A stretch of 64,000 nucleotides of DNA, taken from NCBI RefSeq assembly GCF_018143015.1, contig NC_054746.1, forward strand, positions 42,908,201 through 42,972,200. Reading direction: 5' to 3'. Below are positions 48,088 to 58,682 of the stretch, piece by piece. The DNA is from Lytechinus variegatus (lineage: Eukaryota; Echinodermata; Echinoidea; Temnopleuroida; Toxopneustidae). Every line of letters starts with the position of its first letter. The first letter of the stretch is position 1. Under the pieces are notes generated by a model. The model did no database searches and was not told the DNA's origin. It saw only the letters and a list, made by a program, of their open reading frames with translations. The position numbers and the translations under genes are program-made.

Positions 48088-48113
48088 CACGTGGTCCCAT
48101 CTCGCCAGCCAAT
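48088..48113 (+). promoter_or_regulatory. E-box and CCAAT box of the cyclin promoter
   Basis: CACGTG at 48088-48093 and CCAAT at 48109-48113 (GCCAGCCAATCACAG, a good NF-Y site) lie about 140-165 bp before a probable 5' UTR exon donor (48252). NF-Y sites are common in promoters of mitotic cyclins. No TATA box is obvious. Confidence 0.5.
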
Positions 48114-48139
48114 CACAGTGCGTTATCTAAATTCCGGCT

Positions 48140-48251
48140 GACGACACGGGACGCTGCATGCGGAAAGCACTTCGCGTTGGAGCTTCATTGTGTCTGTGAT
48201 CGTTTCATACAGATCGCGTGATCTTAGCGCTCTTCATTTGCCAGTGAGGAT
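48140..48251 (+). other. Probable non-coding first exon of the cyclin gene
   Basis: GC-richer sequence just downstream of the CCAAT box, ending in a donor GTGAGT at 48252. The next acceptor (TACCACAG, 48521-48528) opens the exon with the ATG. The 5' border is a guess. Confidence 0.45.
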
Positions 48252-48568
48252 GTGAGTTTTTGGAACATTTTAATGATATTACCAAACCATTGGGGGGAAA
48301 GGCATTTTAGTTGATCATTTGTAAACAGTGTAAGGGTATAGTAAATTATGATTAAAAAGGAATCCGAATTCAATATCTTTGGCAGTAATTAAGTATCATA
48401 GCATTTTCCGGTCCTAGTCTAAACAAATCGTGGAAATCATGCAATCTTATAGTCAGGTCTATGATTATGTAACAAATAAAAATAATAAAAATATGCTCTG
48501 ATTGTGTTTGATTTGCAATATACCACAGTTAACCGCCAATCTGCTGAAGATATCAAGGAAGAGGTTTG

Positions 48569-48761
48569 ATGATGGATCGGCCTACAAGAGTATTAAGACC
48601 ACGTGTTAGTGGCAGGGTCTACAAACATGACGTGGACAAGACGGTGGACAAGGAGAATAGAACAAGACAAGTTGCAAGGAAGAAGGTGACTGTAGCTAAA
48701 CATGCCAAAGGACAAGTTCGGAGAGAGCGCAAAAGGGTCAAATCAAATGGAGTGCCGACAG
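48569..48761 (+). CDS. Cyclin exon 1 (coding), KEN box
   Basis: Two consecutive ATGs open the frame (MMDRPTRVLRPRVSGRVYKH). DKEN is at residues 27-30, then a Lys/Arg-rich stretch (KGQVRRERKRVKSNGVPT). Donor ACAG-GTAAAT in phase 1. No RxxL destruction box of standard form was seen. Confidence 0.82.
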
Positions 48762-51700
48762 GTAAATGTATTTCACAATGATATTGTTCAGGATAGCAAC
48801 AACAAGAAAGTATAAATGTATGCTGACAATGTTGATGACAGTGATGAAGATGACAATGTTTATTCCGTCTAAGACTGTGATGGTGATAATAGCAATACTT
48901 ATAAGGATTGTGAAAAGGAAAAGTAGTGCTCTTGATGGAGCTGCCCCCTCAGGAGTTCGATAAAAAGAACAAAGTATGAAGAAAAATTCAAAATGCAAAA
49001 TATGAAGTAAAAGACAAAGACAGAGAGAGAAAAAAGAAAAGCAAATAAGAAAGGTGAAAAAGAGAAAGGAACCAAAACAAAAAATCACCGGAGAGACAAA
49101 AAAAAGAATTTCTTGTCAAAAATAATCAAACACAATTAAAACAATTTCCGATCGACACTGACATAATTAACGAAATCCTAGTTCGACCACTGCAACCCCT
49201 CTCCATTTTTTTGTGGTTTCAATTTTTTTCAAAAATGTCTTGTCATTATTGAATATTGTTTATTACGCTGACAAAAATGAACCGAGCAGCACTGAACATC
49301 CACCCTTGTTGAATAGTATGTGATTTTTTTTCTGAATATAGAAGAATCATGATTTATTGAGATGATGATGGTGGTGGTGATAATGATGATGTATATGAAT
49401 ATAGATTTTGTATTCTTCTCTATTTAAGTGCAAATCAGCGATGATGAGATGGCCTTCCTGATGCGACAGAAAAATGTCGACAAGTTCTTCGACCATTCTG
49501 GGCAAGATTACGACTACCATGAGGATATTGTTGCATATCTAAAGGTAAGAATTACATATATTTTTTCCCGACGTTTTAGTCATAGGCTATTAGCAGGTAC
49601 GAGCAAACTTGACAACTGGCGAAATAAAACGCTAGGTAAACGTTTTTGTAAAAGCAAAATTACTTAAGTTGGGGAACGTGCCAGATGGCTAGTTTAGATC
49701 TGATAGATGTAGAAGTTGATCGTTATATACATTTAATAAATAATATAATTGTGAATTGGAGTTGGCTACCTACCAACAGTCTTATTAGGCATATATACAT
49801 TGATTTTTAAATCTAAAAAAATGACTAACCCCAGTTGAATTCAACGATGATTATTGAATCAATAAATATATAAAGTACTCTCTATTCTCTAAATTAAAAA
49901 AAAATACCTGATTCGGGCCATTACGAAGGTTTCTCCAGAATCTTCATAAAATACCTGTCAAAATGGAATTACTCAAACTTGAAATAGAAGATTAAATATT
50001 TCAAGAAAAGTCAAATCGTTGTAGAGATGTTCAAGGTTGTAGAGGTTTTGTCAAGGGCGGCAATGTGATTTATGGCACACCCAGTTGATAATGATGCAAG
50101 AAAAGAGTGACTGTAACATTATTTACGTTGTACGTCTGCCTGCGTTAAACAAATTTTTAAGACCTTCCGTGGGGGGGGGGGTAAAAAGGATCTTATATTT
50201 CAAAATTAGGCAATTGGGTGCAAACGTTATCTCATCAGATTATACGTTTTGCCTGAGATAGCTGTTTTTCTCGATAATCAAACTAAGCAAACCGTTGAGG
50301 GGTTTCTTTTTGGTAGAATATAGATTTAATTACTCTGCAAGCAAACGTAGCGAGCGAGATGTTTTAAAATTGAAATTCGAAGTCGTAAAATTCTGGTAAA
50401 TTCTATAGCGGTAATCCTTTCACTTGAACTGATTTTGTTGAGTAGAAAGTGGATGTCAACAGAATAATAATGGACTATATACAAGGGCGGATCCAGCTCT
50501 TTTGCCAGGGGAGCCGCCCCAGACCTAATGAATGTATAATATCGCTATTGATCAGTCTTACTTACATGGTCCTAATACAATTACCATTCCACAAAATGAC
50601 AATTAATTGGTGACGAAATATGTACATATATTTTCATCTGAATTCAGGATAGAGAAACATTGCTTGATATGAGCAGAGAAGCCAGTCGATCTTCTGTACA
50701 GCCGTTACATCGTGAAGTATTGATAGATTGGCTTACAGATGTACAAGTTAGTAGATTCTCTGTATTAACGGGTAGTAAATATTATGGAAGCTAAAAAGTG
50801 CCACCCAGATGTTCAGATAATCATCTCGTCATGTCTAAAATCCTTGAAAAAGATGACGAGATGACAAGATCTTGGATCTCGTCATGTATATACATCCTGT
50901 GGGAGAGATGATCAGATCTCGGATCCATGATCATGTCATCTGATCATCTCTTCTAAACGATGTAGACATGACGAGATCCATCTCTCCCAACAGGATGTAG
51001 ATATGATGAGATCCAAGAATTTTTCGTGTCATCATCTCTCCCACAGGATGTAAACATTGCGAGATCCGAGATCTCGTCATCTGGCTATTTTTTTCCTAGG
51101 GATGTAGACATAATAAGATTATCTGAACATCTGGGTGGCACTTTTAAGCTTCCATAGTAAATTCAGTGATAGTTTTTTGGTGTATCATCAGAACTGCGTT
51201 GTAAATTAGGAAACATACCTTATTTACTTGTAATTAATGTTTGCTCTCTTGGATATTTCTAATGATTATGATTTATATACATTTTTGGATGTAGATCAGG
51301 GTGGAACTTGGAATTCATAATAGACACAGATATCTCTATGGTTAAAAATGTGAACCTGTGAAAAACATAGTGTATGCAGAATATTATGTAGTATTGTGAA
51401 TTATAGAGCTAACAAATATATCAGGAAATCAGGGTCTGTGCCTCAGTGGGCCGTGGGCGACCTGCTACATATTTTTTGGAAAAAAATGAGGGGGGAGATT
51501 AGAGGAAATGAATGAAGTGACTGAGAGTAATCCTGAAAGAACATTTTATACAAAGGAGATGATCGCCAGTTGTCCTAGAAATCATTTTGTGCGGCCATCC
51601 TCCTGCATTGCTTTAATGGCCATCCAAGGGGTTCATAATCAGGTTCCAATAATACAGATTTAAAAGGAAAAACAAACTGGTGGTCTTTATTCCAAAGGTG

Positions 51701-53690
51701 CTCCTTTCATACAGGTGGTCATTAAAGCAGGTCTTTCATTTCAGGCTCATCTTGAACTTGAGAATGCAACGTTACACTTGGCGGTTGCCTTGATAGATGC
51801 ATACGCAATGGAGCGGGATATCTCTGTACATTCGCTTCAGCTCGTAGGAATCACATGTCTGTTTGTAGCATCTAAGTACGAGGATGTGTACGTTCCCAGT
51901 GTAAGTATATTCAACCTGTACAAATACAAGTTTTTAAGAAACTATAGAGTGTGAATTGATAAAAGACAAAAGTGAAATGATAGCCAAAGAGAAAACAAGA
52001 CTACTAGGATATCAGTTAAAGTAGCTTCAAAATCGAGAAAGTGGACATAAAAAATGGACTATGAAAGTACATGGATTGCTTTAGGCAGATTTCTGTTTTG
52101 AAAAAAAATCCACACAAACATACAATATTATTGGCACATTTCATCATTTTCATTTAAGATACTGATATACAGGCTAGATAGAAAGATGTTGTTAAATCCA
52201 CCAGGCCTGAAATCCACCACGGTTAATTTCTAAAACATAATGGCTATGTGTAACCAAGTTATCACATTTCAGGTGATGATGGACAAAAACAATACATGTT
52301 ATTGCTTTTGATGCTTATCCAATTTTATCATGCTTGTCTGTTTTTTCCATAGGTGTCTACTCTTTGCATGTTGTGTGCCAGTTGCTACAAAGAGAGTGAA
52401 TTACTGAAGATGGAACCACGAATATTACACACTTTGGAATACAGTCTCTTTTTCCCCACAGCTGTTGATTTTCTGCCTCTTTTTTTCACCCTTGCTGATA
52501 TTGAGGATGAGACGGTAATCTCATGGCATCTTTTAAACATTGAATTCCCCCCCCCCCCCCCATAGTATTCGTTTGGCTGCACTGGACTCGACTGTTCATT
52601 GCTCCTTTTTTTCCCTTTTTTTTTCATTTCATTGTTTTTTTTCTTTATGAGATATATCATACAAGATCAGTATTGAGCAGGTACTAATGAGAAAAAGGGA
52701 ATAATACTAAATCTAAATCAATAGTAAAATCAATCAAACTTGTAAAAACAGTTGGTTCCATAATTCCTTCCCTCATACAAGGAGTAAAATATGGATTCCT
52801 ATTTGCTCATTAGTTGAACATAATTGAAATTAATTGATTTGTAAGTTCTGGTATTTGTTGATATATAGTTTGTCCTTTCTTCTTTTCTTGTTGATCTAAA
52901 GCTGGTCTTCATGTGTAACTACCTGGTGGATCTTACCTTACCATTGCTCCATTCCATGGACTCACGCCCATCAATATGGGCCGCCGCTGCTATCTTCTTA
53001 TCCCTCACAATTCGAAGATCCCATCACCTATCTAACAATGAGAAAAAGAATCCATACAGAGTGAATAGCTGTGGAGAGACTGTATGGAGTTTACACCTGC
53101 AGACAGTGACAAGCTACAGTGAACTATCCATGACCAAGGTAGCAAGAAAAATAGTGGAAAAGGTCCTTGAATCAAAGACTGCAAAGCTTCAGGTAATTTT
53201 CAACATTTTCACATTCTCAATCATATAGTTTATGTTATGCCAAATGCTAATTAACTACATAAAGCTAGTAATTTTTGTGACTCCTATATATTTTTTCTTC
53301 AATATTTTGGAGATTGACCACATTTAAAAAGGAAAAAAAAGAACCCTCAAAACCTTTTGGGCAACATACCTGATAATATCATTAGTCTATACCAAGATTA
53401 CCACTGAGAAATTCAAGCACCTTGATGATTACAATCTTGATGTTGATAAAGATTATTACTGAATTGCCAATATCATAAATCACTATCAGTGTATGTCGTT
53501 CTGAAGTAGATGTGAACACATTCGTTTAATCCTCGTTTTTTTAAATCCCTTTTCCCAGGCATCATATAAGAAACATAACAAGGAAAGTTTCCAGTTCATC
53601 AGTGAGGAGATATTTCAATGGTGCTCTGATCCGGCTAACCTTATCTCAAACAACCTTGAACCTCTACCCCAAATAGGTAACACCATTTAA
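48569..53690 (+). CDS. Divergent A/B-type (mitotic-like) cyclin, complete, 7 coding exons
   Basis: Cyclins activate CDKs through a tandem cyclin fold. Coding exons: 48569-48761, 49429-49544, 50648-50746, 51745-51900, 52353-52514, 52902-53192, 53559-53690; 1149 nt, 382 residues, all borders GT/AG with matching phases. The N-terminus (1-64) is basic, with a KEN box at 28-30 (an APC/C degron) and Arg/Lys clusters that could be a nuclear signal (38-58). The first cyclin box runs from about 100 to 235: REVLIDWLTDVQ at 125-136 replaces the usual MRAILVDWLVEV, HLAVALIDAYAMERD at 147-161, and KYED at 180-183 holds the CDK-contacting Lys and Glu. The second fold runs from about 243 to 340. The closest class is A/B/B3; a CCNP-type assignment is also possible, so no symbol is given. 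It is divergent from ADSS, with a repeat-filled gap of 4.9 kb. Confidence 0.88.
49429..49544 (+). CDS. Cyclin exon 2
   Basis: Acceptor TCTATTTAAG. Residues 66-103, QISDDEMAFLMRQKNVDKFF, DHSGQDYDYHEDIVAYLK. The YHEDIVAYLK end corresponds to the (Y)xxDIxxYL helix that precedes the cyclin box. Confidence 0.85.
50648..50746 (+). CDS. Cyclin exon 3, start of cyclin box
   Basis: Residues 104-136, DRETLLDMSREASRSS then VQPLHREVLIDWLTDVQ. The last 12 residues are the helix-1 signature; His replaces the Met of MRxxL. Confidence 0.88.
50780..51159. mobile_element. MITE in cyclin intron 3 with about 60-bp inverted repeats
   Basis: Ends TTATGGAAGCTAAAAAGTGC and, inverted, CTATGGAAGCTTAAAAGTGC, then CACCCAGATGTTCAGATAAT on both arms. 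TA flanks both sides, as in Tc1/mariner-type elements. The interior is built from repeated words on both strands (GATGTAGACATGACGAGATC; CATCTCTCCCACAGGATGTA). It starts only 33 bp after the donor of exon 3. Confidence 0.85.
51745..51900 (+). CDS. Cyclin exon 4, CDK-contact region
   Basis: Acceptor TTTCATTTCAG; an upstream AG at 51714 would insert nine codons but breaks the VQAHLELENATLHLAV alignment. Residues 137-188, with HSLQLVGITCLFVASKYED. Confidence 0.9.
52353..52514 (+). CDS. Cyclin exon 5
   Basis: Residues 189-242, VSTLCMLCASCYKESELLKM, EPRILHTLEYSLFFPTAVDF, LPLFFTLADIEDET. Matches the ME-xIL-xLxF-xxPT end of the first cyclin fold. Confidence 0.9.
52902..53192 (+). CDS. Cyclin exon 6, second fold
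   Basis: Residues 243-339, LVFMCNYLVDLTLPLLHSMD, SIWAAAAIFLSLTIRR, then YSELSMTKVARKIVEKVLES. The Y-L-E/D-L-tL and A-AA-xLA pattern fits a C-terminal cyclin fold. Confidence 0.88.
53559..53690 (+). CDS. Cyclin exon 7, C-terminus
   Basis: Acceptor CTTTTCCCAG. Residues 340-382, ASYKKHNKESFQFISEEIFQ, WCSDPANLIS, with TAA at 53688-53690. A GT at 53677 could allow another splice, changing only the last few residues. Confidence 0.8.
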   Translation, partial: ASYKKHNKESFQFISEEIFQWCSDPANLISNNLEPLPQIGNTI

Positions 53691-54790
53691 GAAGCACAAC
53701 TACCCAGGACACTGCTTCCTCTCATTTTCTTTCTCATTTTTTTCCAGAGGAACTTCGATGATTTAAATATCAGAGATAAGGGTATACATTACATCTTTTC
53801 AGAATCTTCAAAATTCAGAGTGCTTCAGTATACATACAATATGATAAGACTCTCCTTTCTACAGCCCTCTATATTGACTATTACAGTCTTAGAAAAGAGC
53901 ACTAATTATTATTTAGTTATGCCCCCAAATTGATTTTTCTGTAATTAGCTTTAAAGAAGCATTTTGACACTTTCAGAATTCTTCATTGGAAGCATAATCC
54001 TGGGTTGTTTCAACTGGTGTGTTTTCATCAAGTGGCCTACCTGACTGAAACAAAAAAAAATCTTGAAAAAAAAATGAATGTATATCTTGCCAGAGCAAAG
54101 ATGATATATTTTTCATACATATATATATATTTATATTTATCTATATTCATATTTATTTCATTTATATTAGTATTTGAATTCATTAAGTGCTCTTTGCTAT
54201 TTTTGTGGTATATACGTAATTCAATGAAATATTTAGGTTATGTGATTGAAATAAGTGAAATCTTGAAAAAAAGAGAATCGAGATAAAACAATTATCATTT
54301 GTGCTAGCCGCATCGACACTGCGATAAAAACATAACAAAATGGAGTAAATGTATTGTAATATACTTCTCAGAATTATTTTTTATTTGAACAAGTGTTAAG
54401 TACTGCAATCAAGTATAAAGTATAAGTGAAGAATTTAATTGAAAATTCTGATTATTTACCCCCTTTTGTATTACATTGTATAAAAATGAAAAGTAAATTA
54501 AACATAACAAGAAAATGATACATAAAACTGCCACTATGATGCCAGGATTTTTGGTCTTAATTTAGCTTCTAGATTCTAGAACTTAAAATCAATAAATCAA
54601 TGCACAGTCGATGTCTGTTTTATTTTTTTTTCAACAAAAAAGCTGTTTCCAGTTTTAATTTTATGCAGACATTCAGCACATATCTACTACAAGTGAGCAC
54701 ATTTATATTTATTTGTTTTTAAGAATGTAAAAAATAGGTAATTAGGGCATTTTTAAATAAATATTTCAACTATTTATATATTGTAATTAC
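53691..54790 (+). other. Cyclin 3' UTR and flank
   Basis: AT-rich sequence after the cyclin stop without another supported frame. It contains an AT-rich microsatellite-like stretch near 54120. Confidence 0.5.
54591..54596 (+). terminator. Candidate cyclin poly(A) signal
   Basis: First AATAAA seen after the stop (about 900 nt), followed within 30 nt by a GT/T-rich stretch (GATGTCTGTTTTATTT). Another AATAAA is at 55779. Confidence 0.45.
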
Positions 54791-55329
54791 AGGGATACTT
54801 CAGACTGAAAATAATGATTTAAACAGATAAGTAAAACAATGAAAATTTTATCAAAATCAGACAAAGAATAACAACATGATATTTAAAAACTTTGCGTTAC
54901 TTCAGTGAAAAGGCTCTATGCACATCTTCATGGATATGCAATGAATGTGATGACGTCATATCTCCACTTGTTCTTTTGTATTTTATGATATGAAATTATG
55001 TATTTTTTCAAATTTGTTCCCCAAGAATTTAAAAATAGGAATAACTTGATTGAATTAATGTGCAAAATGATCATAGCTGCAACCTAATTTGTTACAAGAG
55101 AGACAGGTTATACACATATTTTTGAAAATACAAAATAACAAAGATTTTATGTAATAAAAAAATGGAAAGTGGACATGACATCACATTAATGATCACATGC
55201 GTATAAAACTTCATTGCTAAATTGTAAATATTATTTTTTCGTCAGATTTTAATGAAATTTCCAGCCTTTAGCTCATTTGATTTTGGTAAAATTAGATATT
55301 GTTTTCAGCCTGGGGTACTCATTGTACAT
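54791..55329. mobile_element. Fold-back MITE, copy 4
   Basis: AGGGATACTTCAGACTGAAA, ATGAAAATTTTATCAAAATC on the left; the complements (AGATTTTAATGAAATTTCCA, GTTTTCAGCCTGGGGTACT) on the right. TGACGTCAT lies in the centre-left. Distantly similar to the copies at 8.6, 22.4 and 44.0 kb. Confidence 0.65.
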
Positions 55330-55885
55330 AGTTTAGTTTAGACATGTTTACATATTTCACATTTTTCTAGTTTTGATACCCTGTGTATATTTTCCTCAAT
55401 GAATTTTTGAAGTTCTTTAGCACAGAGAATTATAGAATAGATCAATGATATGTTGTATATAGCAAGTGTAAATATTTCTTTATATACCTTTGCGAAATTT
55501 AGCTTCTACTATGGTACATATTCAGTGAACTTCACTCATATTACACAATTTTGAGAATCATGTGAATTCTCTCATGTATTTTTTTCTTTGTTGGCATTGT
55601 CATCTTTCTAATGTTCACCAATCATTCTTTTTTTTCATGAGTTAGTGGCACTTTCATCAAAGTAATCACTCATTTGTTTCATTTTGTTCACAATTTAAAT
55701 TCAGTAGAATAGTTTAAAAAGAGCATTATCCAATTATTCTGTTCATGTTTTGTTTTCAGTAGATTAGTTTATGTTGCAAATAAATATTCTTGTACAAGAA
55801 AATTTCATTGTTTGTATTTTTATTCTTCAAAAGAATACAATTATAAGCACCCATGTAGCCATACTTTGACTAGTATGTACATTTT

Positions 55886-55925
55886 AAGCTCATCTGGCCT
55901 GAAGGTCTAGATGAGCTTATCCCAT
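55886..55925. repeat. Hairpin at the start of a dispersed repeat
   Basis: AAGCTCATCTGGCC and GGTCTAGATGAGCTT form a 14-15-bp stem with a 4-base loop, followed by CCATGGCGTGGTATC. Hairpins of this form followed by CCATGGCG are, as I recall, common in marine invertebrate repeats; the family name is not certain. Confidence 0.4.
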
Positions 55926-57760
55926 GGCGTGGTATCAACCATCTGTCAAAATTACAACATGATTCTTCATTTCATGTCCGATTTCCATTCTGTTAATTCA
56001 ACTGTTCAAAACATTGTTGGAGAATATGGAAAGTACAGTTTTTATATTTTAGACACTTAACCCTTCATTTTTATCCAAATTAAAGATTGGAAGACCGACC
56101 CGAGATATGCATGTACCATTAATTGAGGATTTGAGGCTAGAAATCCCCATATTGAAACTATTAAAGGCACCAAATCAAGAAAAGGAGGGGAAAGGGATGA
56201 GAAAAGAAAAGAAAAGAAAGAAGAGCATCAAAAGAACTATTGGTTGTGTGAGATTAGTAAATGATCACCTCATCTGTCAAACTTCCCTCGTGCCATCACT
56301 GACCAAAGCCACTATTTCTACCACCCCTCCAAATGATTTGATGAACGGTGCAATATACATGTATCTATCATTTTGAAGAATAAAGAAGGAATGCCTGAAT
56401 GTTCTGTCCCAAAACAGAAGTGAAACTGATAATTAGATATCTTTCATCATAACTCGGATCTACAGCTTTTATCTTATTTCATTTGATGCAATTTTCATTA
56501 TTGATACTTCACGCATGAGCGAATAAGAAATGAGCTCTGAAGAGAGGCCACAGAAAGGTAATTTGATGAGCGATATCTAAATTTCGAACAGATATTTCCT
56601 AAAAAGTTCAATTTATGTCAATTAATTTGACACATCAATGAAGATAATTTTTATTTGAAATAAAACTTTTTGTGTTCCATAATTTCACAAATCCAAGAAT
56701 CATTAATTACAGGACTGTCATAATAGCAAACAGAGATAGAATTTTCATTGTGACGTGTCCTGGGGGCGGGGGTTAATTACCAAAACTTTAAATAAGCTTC
56801 ACCAATGTTTTGTTTATGATAATAAATCATGTTTTATGTCAGTGGCAACTATATTTGATACATTTGTTTCATGAATTTTTTAATGCAAATTATATTTCAA
56901 ATAGTTGCCTAAAATAGAAAAGGGTATAAGCTTTCCAAGTACGTATTAAGTTTTAGTATGATAAGCTAATACGTATAAATTGATTTTTCTCATTTTTTTA
57001 AAAATCATTTAGTTTTTCCTGATTCAATTGACCAAAATTTGAATTAGTGAAATCATACTAATCCCTGGATTGAGCATAAGAGTAAAAAATGTCGATATCC
57101 TAGTGAAAAAGTAATTCTTGCATTATTGCAATCCCCAAAGTATGTGCATTGTAGATGATAATGTAAGCCTATTTATGGGCTCTTTATTATATACCAAGAG
57201 GAATATCAAATTTGACAAAAAATTAAGAAATTTACTAAAATCCATATCAGTTCAACCAAAACATTTTTAAATGACTGACAACAGGAATGGAACCGTTATT
57301 GAAATTTAGAATTTATTACAAACTGGTAAACTTATGGTCAAATATTTTCATAAATAGCTTTTGTCTTATTTACAAATACTGCCTTGAGTTGATTTGACTA
57401 AAAAACAAAAGAAATGCTGACAGCCTGATAACCCTGCCCTTTTGAGGATGAGATTGAATGATACAAACATGTACAACAAAATGTATATTAACAACATTTT
57501 GAAGTGTGTGACATACACTGGCTTTTTGAACCCTCATAAAAATCATCAGACATAGGGCCTACAGAGAATTTAACATACTATTTGCTTCTAAAGCTTAGGT
57601 TTTAAATACAATCAAAGCTGTTTCTGACCTCTAGATTTGTTCATTCTTCTCAAACCTGCTCTAATAGCTTATACTGCTGTGGTCTACAGAACTTTTCAGG
57701 AAAGGGGGCATTTCATGAAAGCTGTTAGCACATACTAAATTGTCCGTGCTGACTATTAAT
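55926..57760. other. Intergenic, no gene supported
   Basis: An 89-codon open frame at 56107-56376 (basic, Lys-rich middle, no known domain) is the only sizable one. It lacks splice or promoter support and is probably chance. The rest is AT-rich. Confidence 0.45.
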
Positions 57761-57761
57761 A

Positions 57762-58012
57762 CACTCTTAAAAATATTGGGTAAAAATGCTCCATGATGGT
57801 AATTATGTATCCAACCAACATTGGGCATTTCTTTTGGGCATTATCATTTATCCAGTGTGATGAAAATTTGCTCATTCTAAAGTAATTTCTGCTTATTTTT
57901 TAACCATACTGGACAATATGCTTCCCGCATTGGGTAAAATACTGCCCAAAATTGGTTGGATACATAATTACCCTCGTGCTGGTTAAAATTTTGCCTAATA
58001 TTTTTTACAGTG
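57762..58012. mobile_element. MITE of the CACTnTTAAAAATATTGGG type in TA
   Basis: TA flanks both sides. The left arm CACTCTTAAAAATATTGGGT, TAATTATGTATCCAACCAAC is matched inverted on the right (CACTGTAAAAAATATTAGGC, TAATTATGTATCCAACCAAT). Arms about 70 bp, element 251 bp. It may sit inside an older palindrome (GCATTTCATGAAAGCTGTTA near 57707 against GCAGTTTCATGA near 58080). Confidence 0.85.
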
Positions 58013-58225
58013 TAGTGAAATTCTTACTATTGATTGGGACCAACATTGGTTACTTTTCAATGCTCTAGTCATTTCAAAAGCAGTTTCATGAAGATATCAC
58101 AGGTACAATGTTAATGCATGCTGATCTTTTCTGAATTACCCGCTTTGTTACTTTTTTGGGGGGGATACTCAGAAAGAGGCTGTCTGGAGTTGGAAGACAC
58201 TTGGTCCTTTCTTGAGAAGATAGTT

Positions 58226-58282
58226 TTAATTGTTGAGGGATGCTATGAAACCATCAAAGTCGGGAACTTGGATGCTGGCTTC
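58226..58282 (-). CDS. Candidate terminal exon of an unknown gene
   Basis: On the minus strand a strong acceptor (TTTCTCTCTTTTCATCACAG) opens 18 codons, EASIQVPDFDGFIASLNN, then TAA. The reading looks protein-like, but no upstream exon was found and the family is unknown. The plus strand of the same stretch is also open, so this stays a candidate. Confidence 0.3.
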   Translation of the reverse strand, partial: EASIQVPDFDGFIASLNN

Positions 58283-58390
58283 CTGTGATGAAAAGAGAGA
58301 AATCTTGACTATGAGAGATGATGGAATAGGATGATGCTGCTGACAATGATAACCAATCACAGCATTTGTATGAAACAATTGTTTTAACAT

Positions 58391-58458
58391 TCAACATGTA
58401 GGCTTCTCTGACAAGATAATGGTCAACCATGTTTGTATGCTTGGTGTGTTCTCATTTC
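58391..58458 (-). CDS. Second candidate terminal exon nearby
   Basis: Acceptor TTATGTCTTTTTTCTCCAG on the minus strand, then NENTPSIQTWLTIILSEKPT, Cys and TGA. It could be an alternative last exon of the same unknown gene as 58226-58282, or chance. Confidence 0.25.
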
Positions 58459-58682
58459 CTGGAGAAAAAAGACATAAGTTTAACATACTGTACATAAACA
58501 GAGCACTACTCCAAACATTATCCTTTCAAAAATATAAACCATGAATGATAGTTATGACCAAAATTTTTAAACATAAACTAATTATTCAACTGATATAAGG
58601 GAACAAAGAATTGAATACCAGTTTAGTTGTATTCTTATAACAACAAACTTATAAAATATTCTCATATTACCTTTAGCAAAAG

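Noticed and set aside
51715-51954. Cyclin exon 4 starting at the upstream AG near 51714
   Set aside because: It would add nine residues in the middle of the conserved helix; the AG at 51743-51744 gives VQAHLELENATLHLAV, which fits the family.
56107-56376. 89-codon basic open frame
   Set aside because: No recognised domain, no neighbouring exon, and the Lys-rich middle comes from an A/G-rich run.
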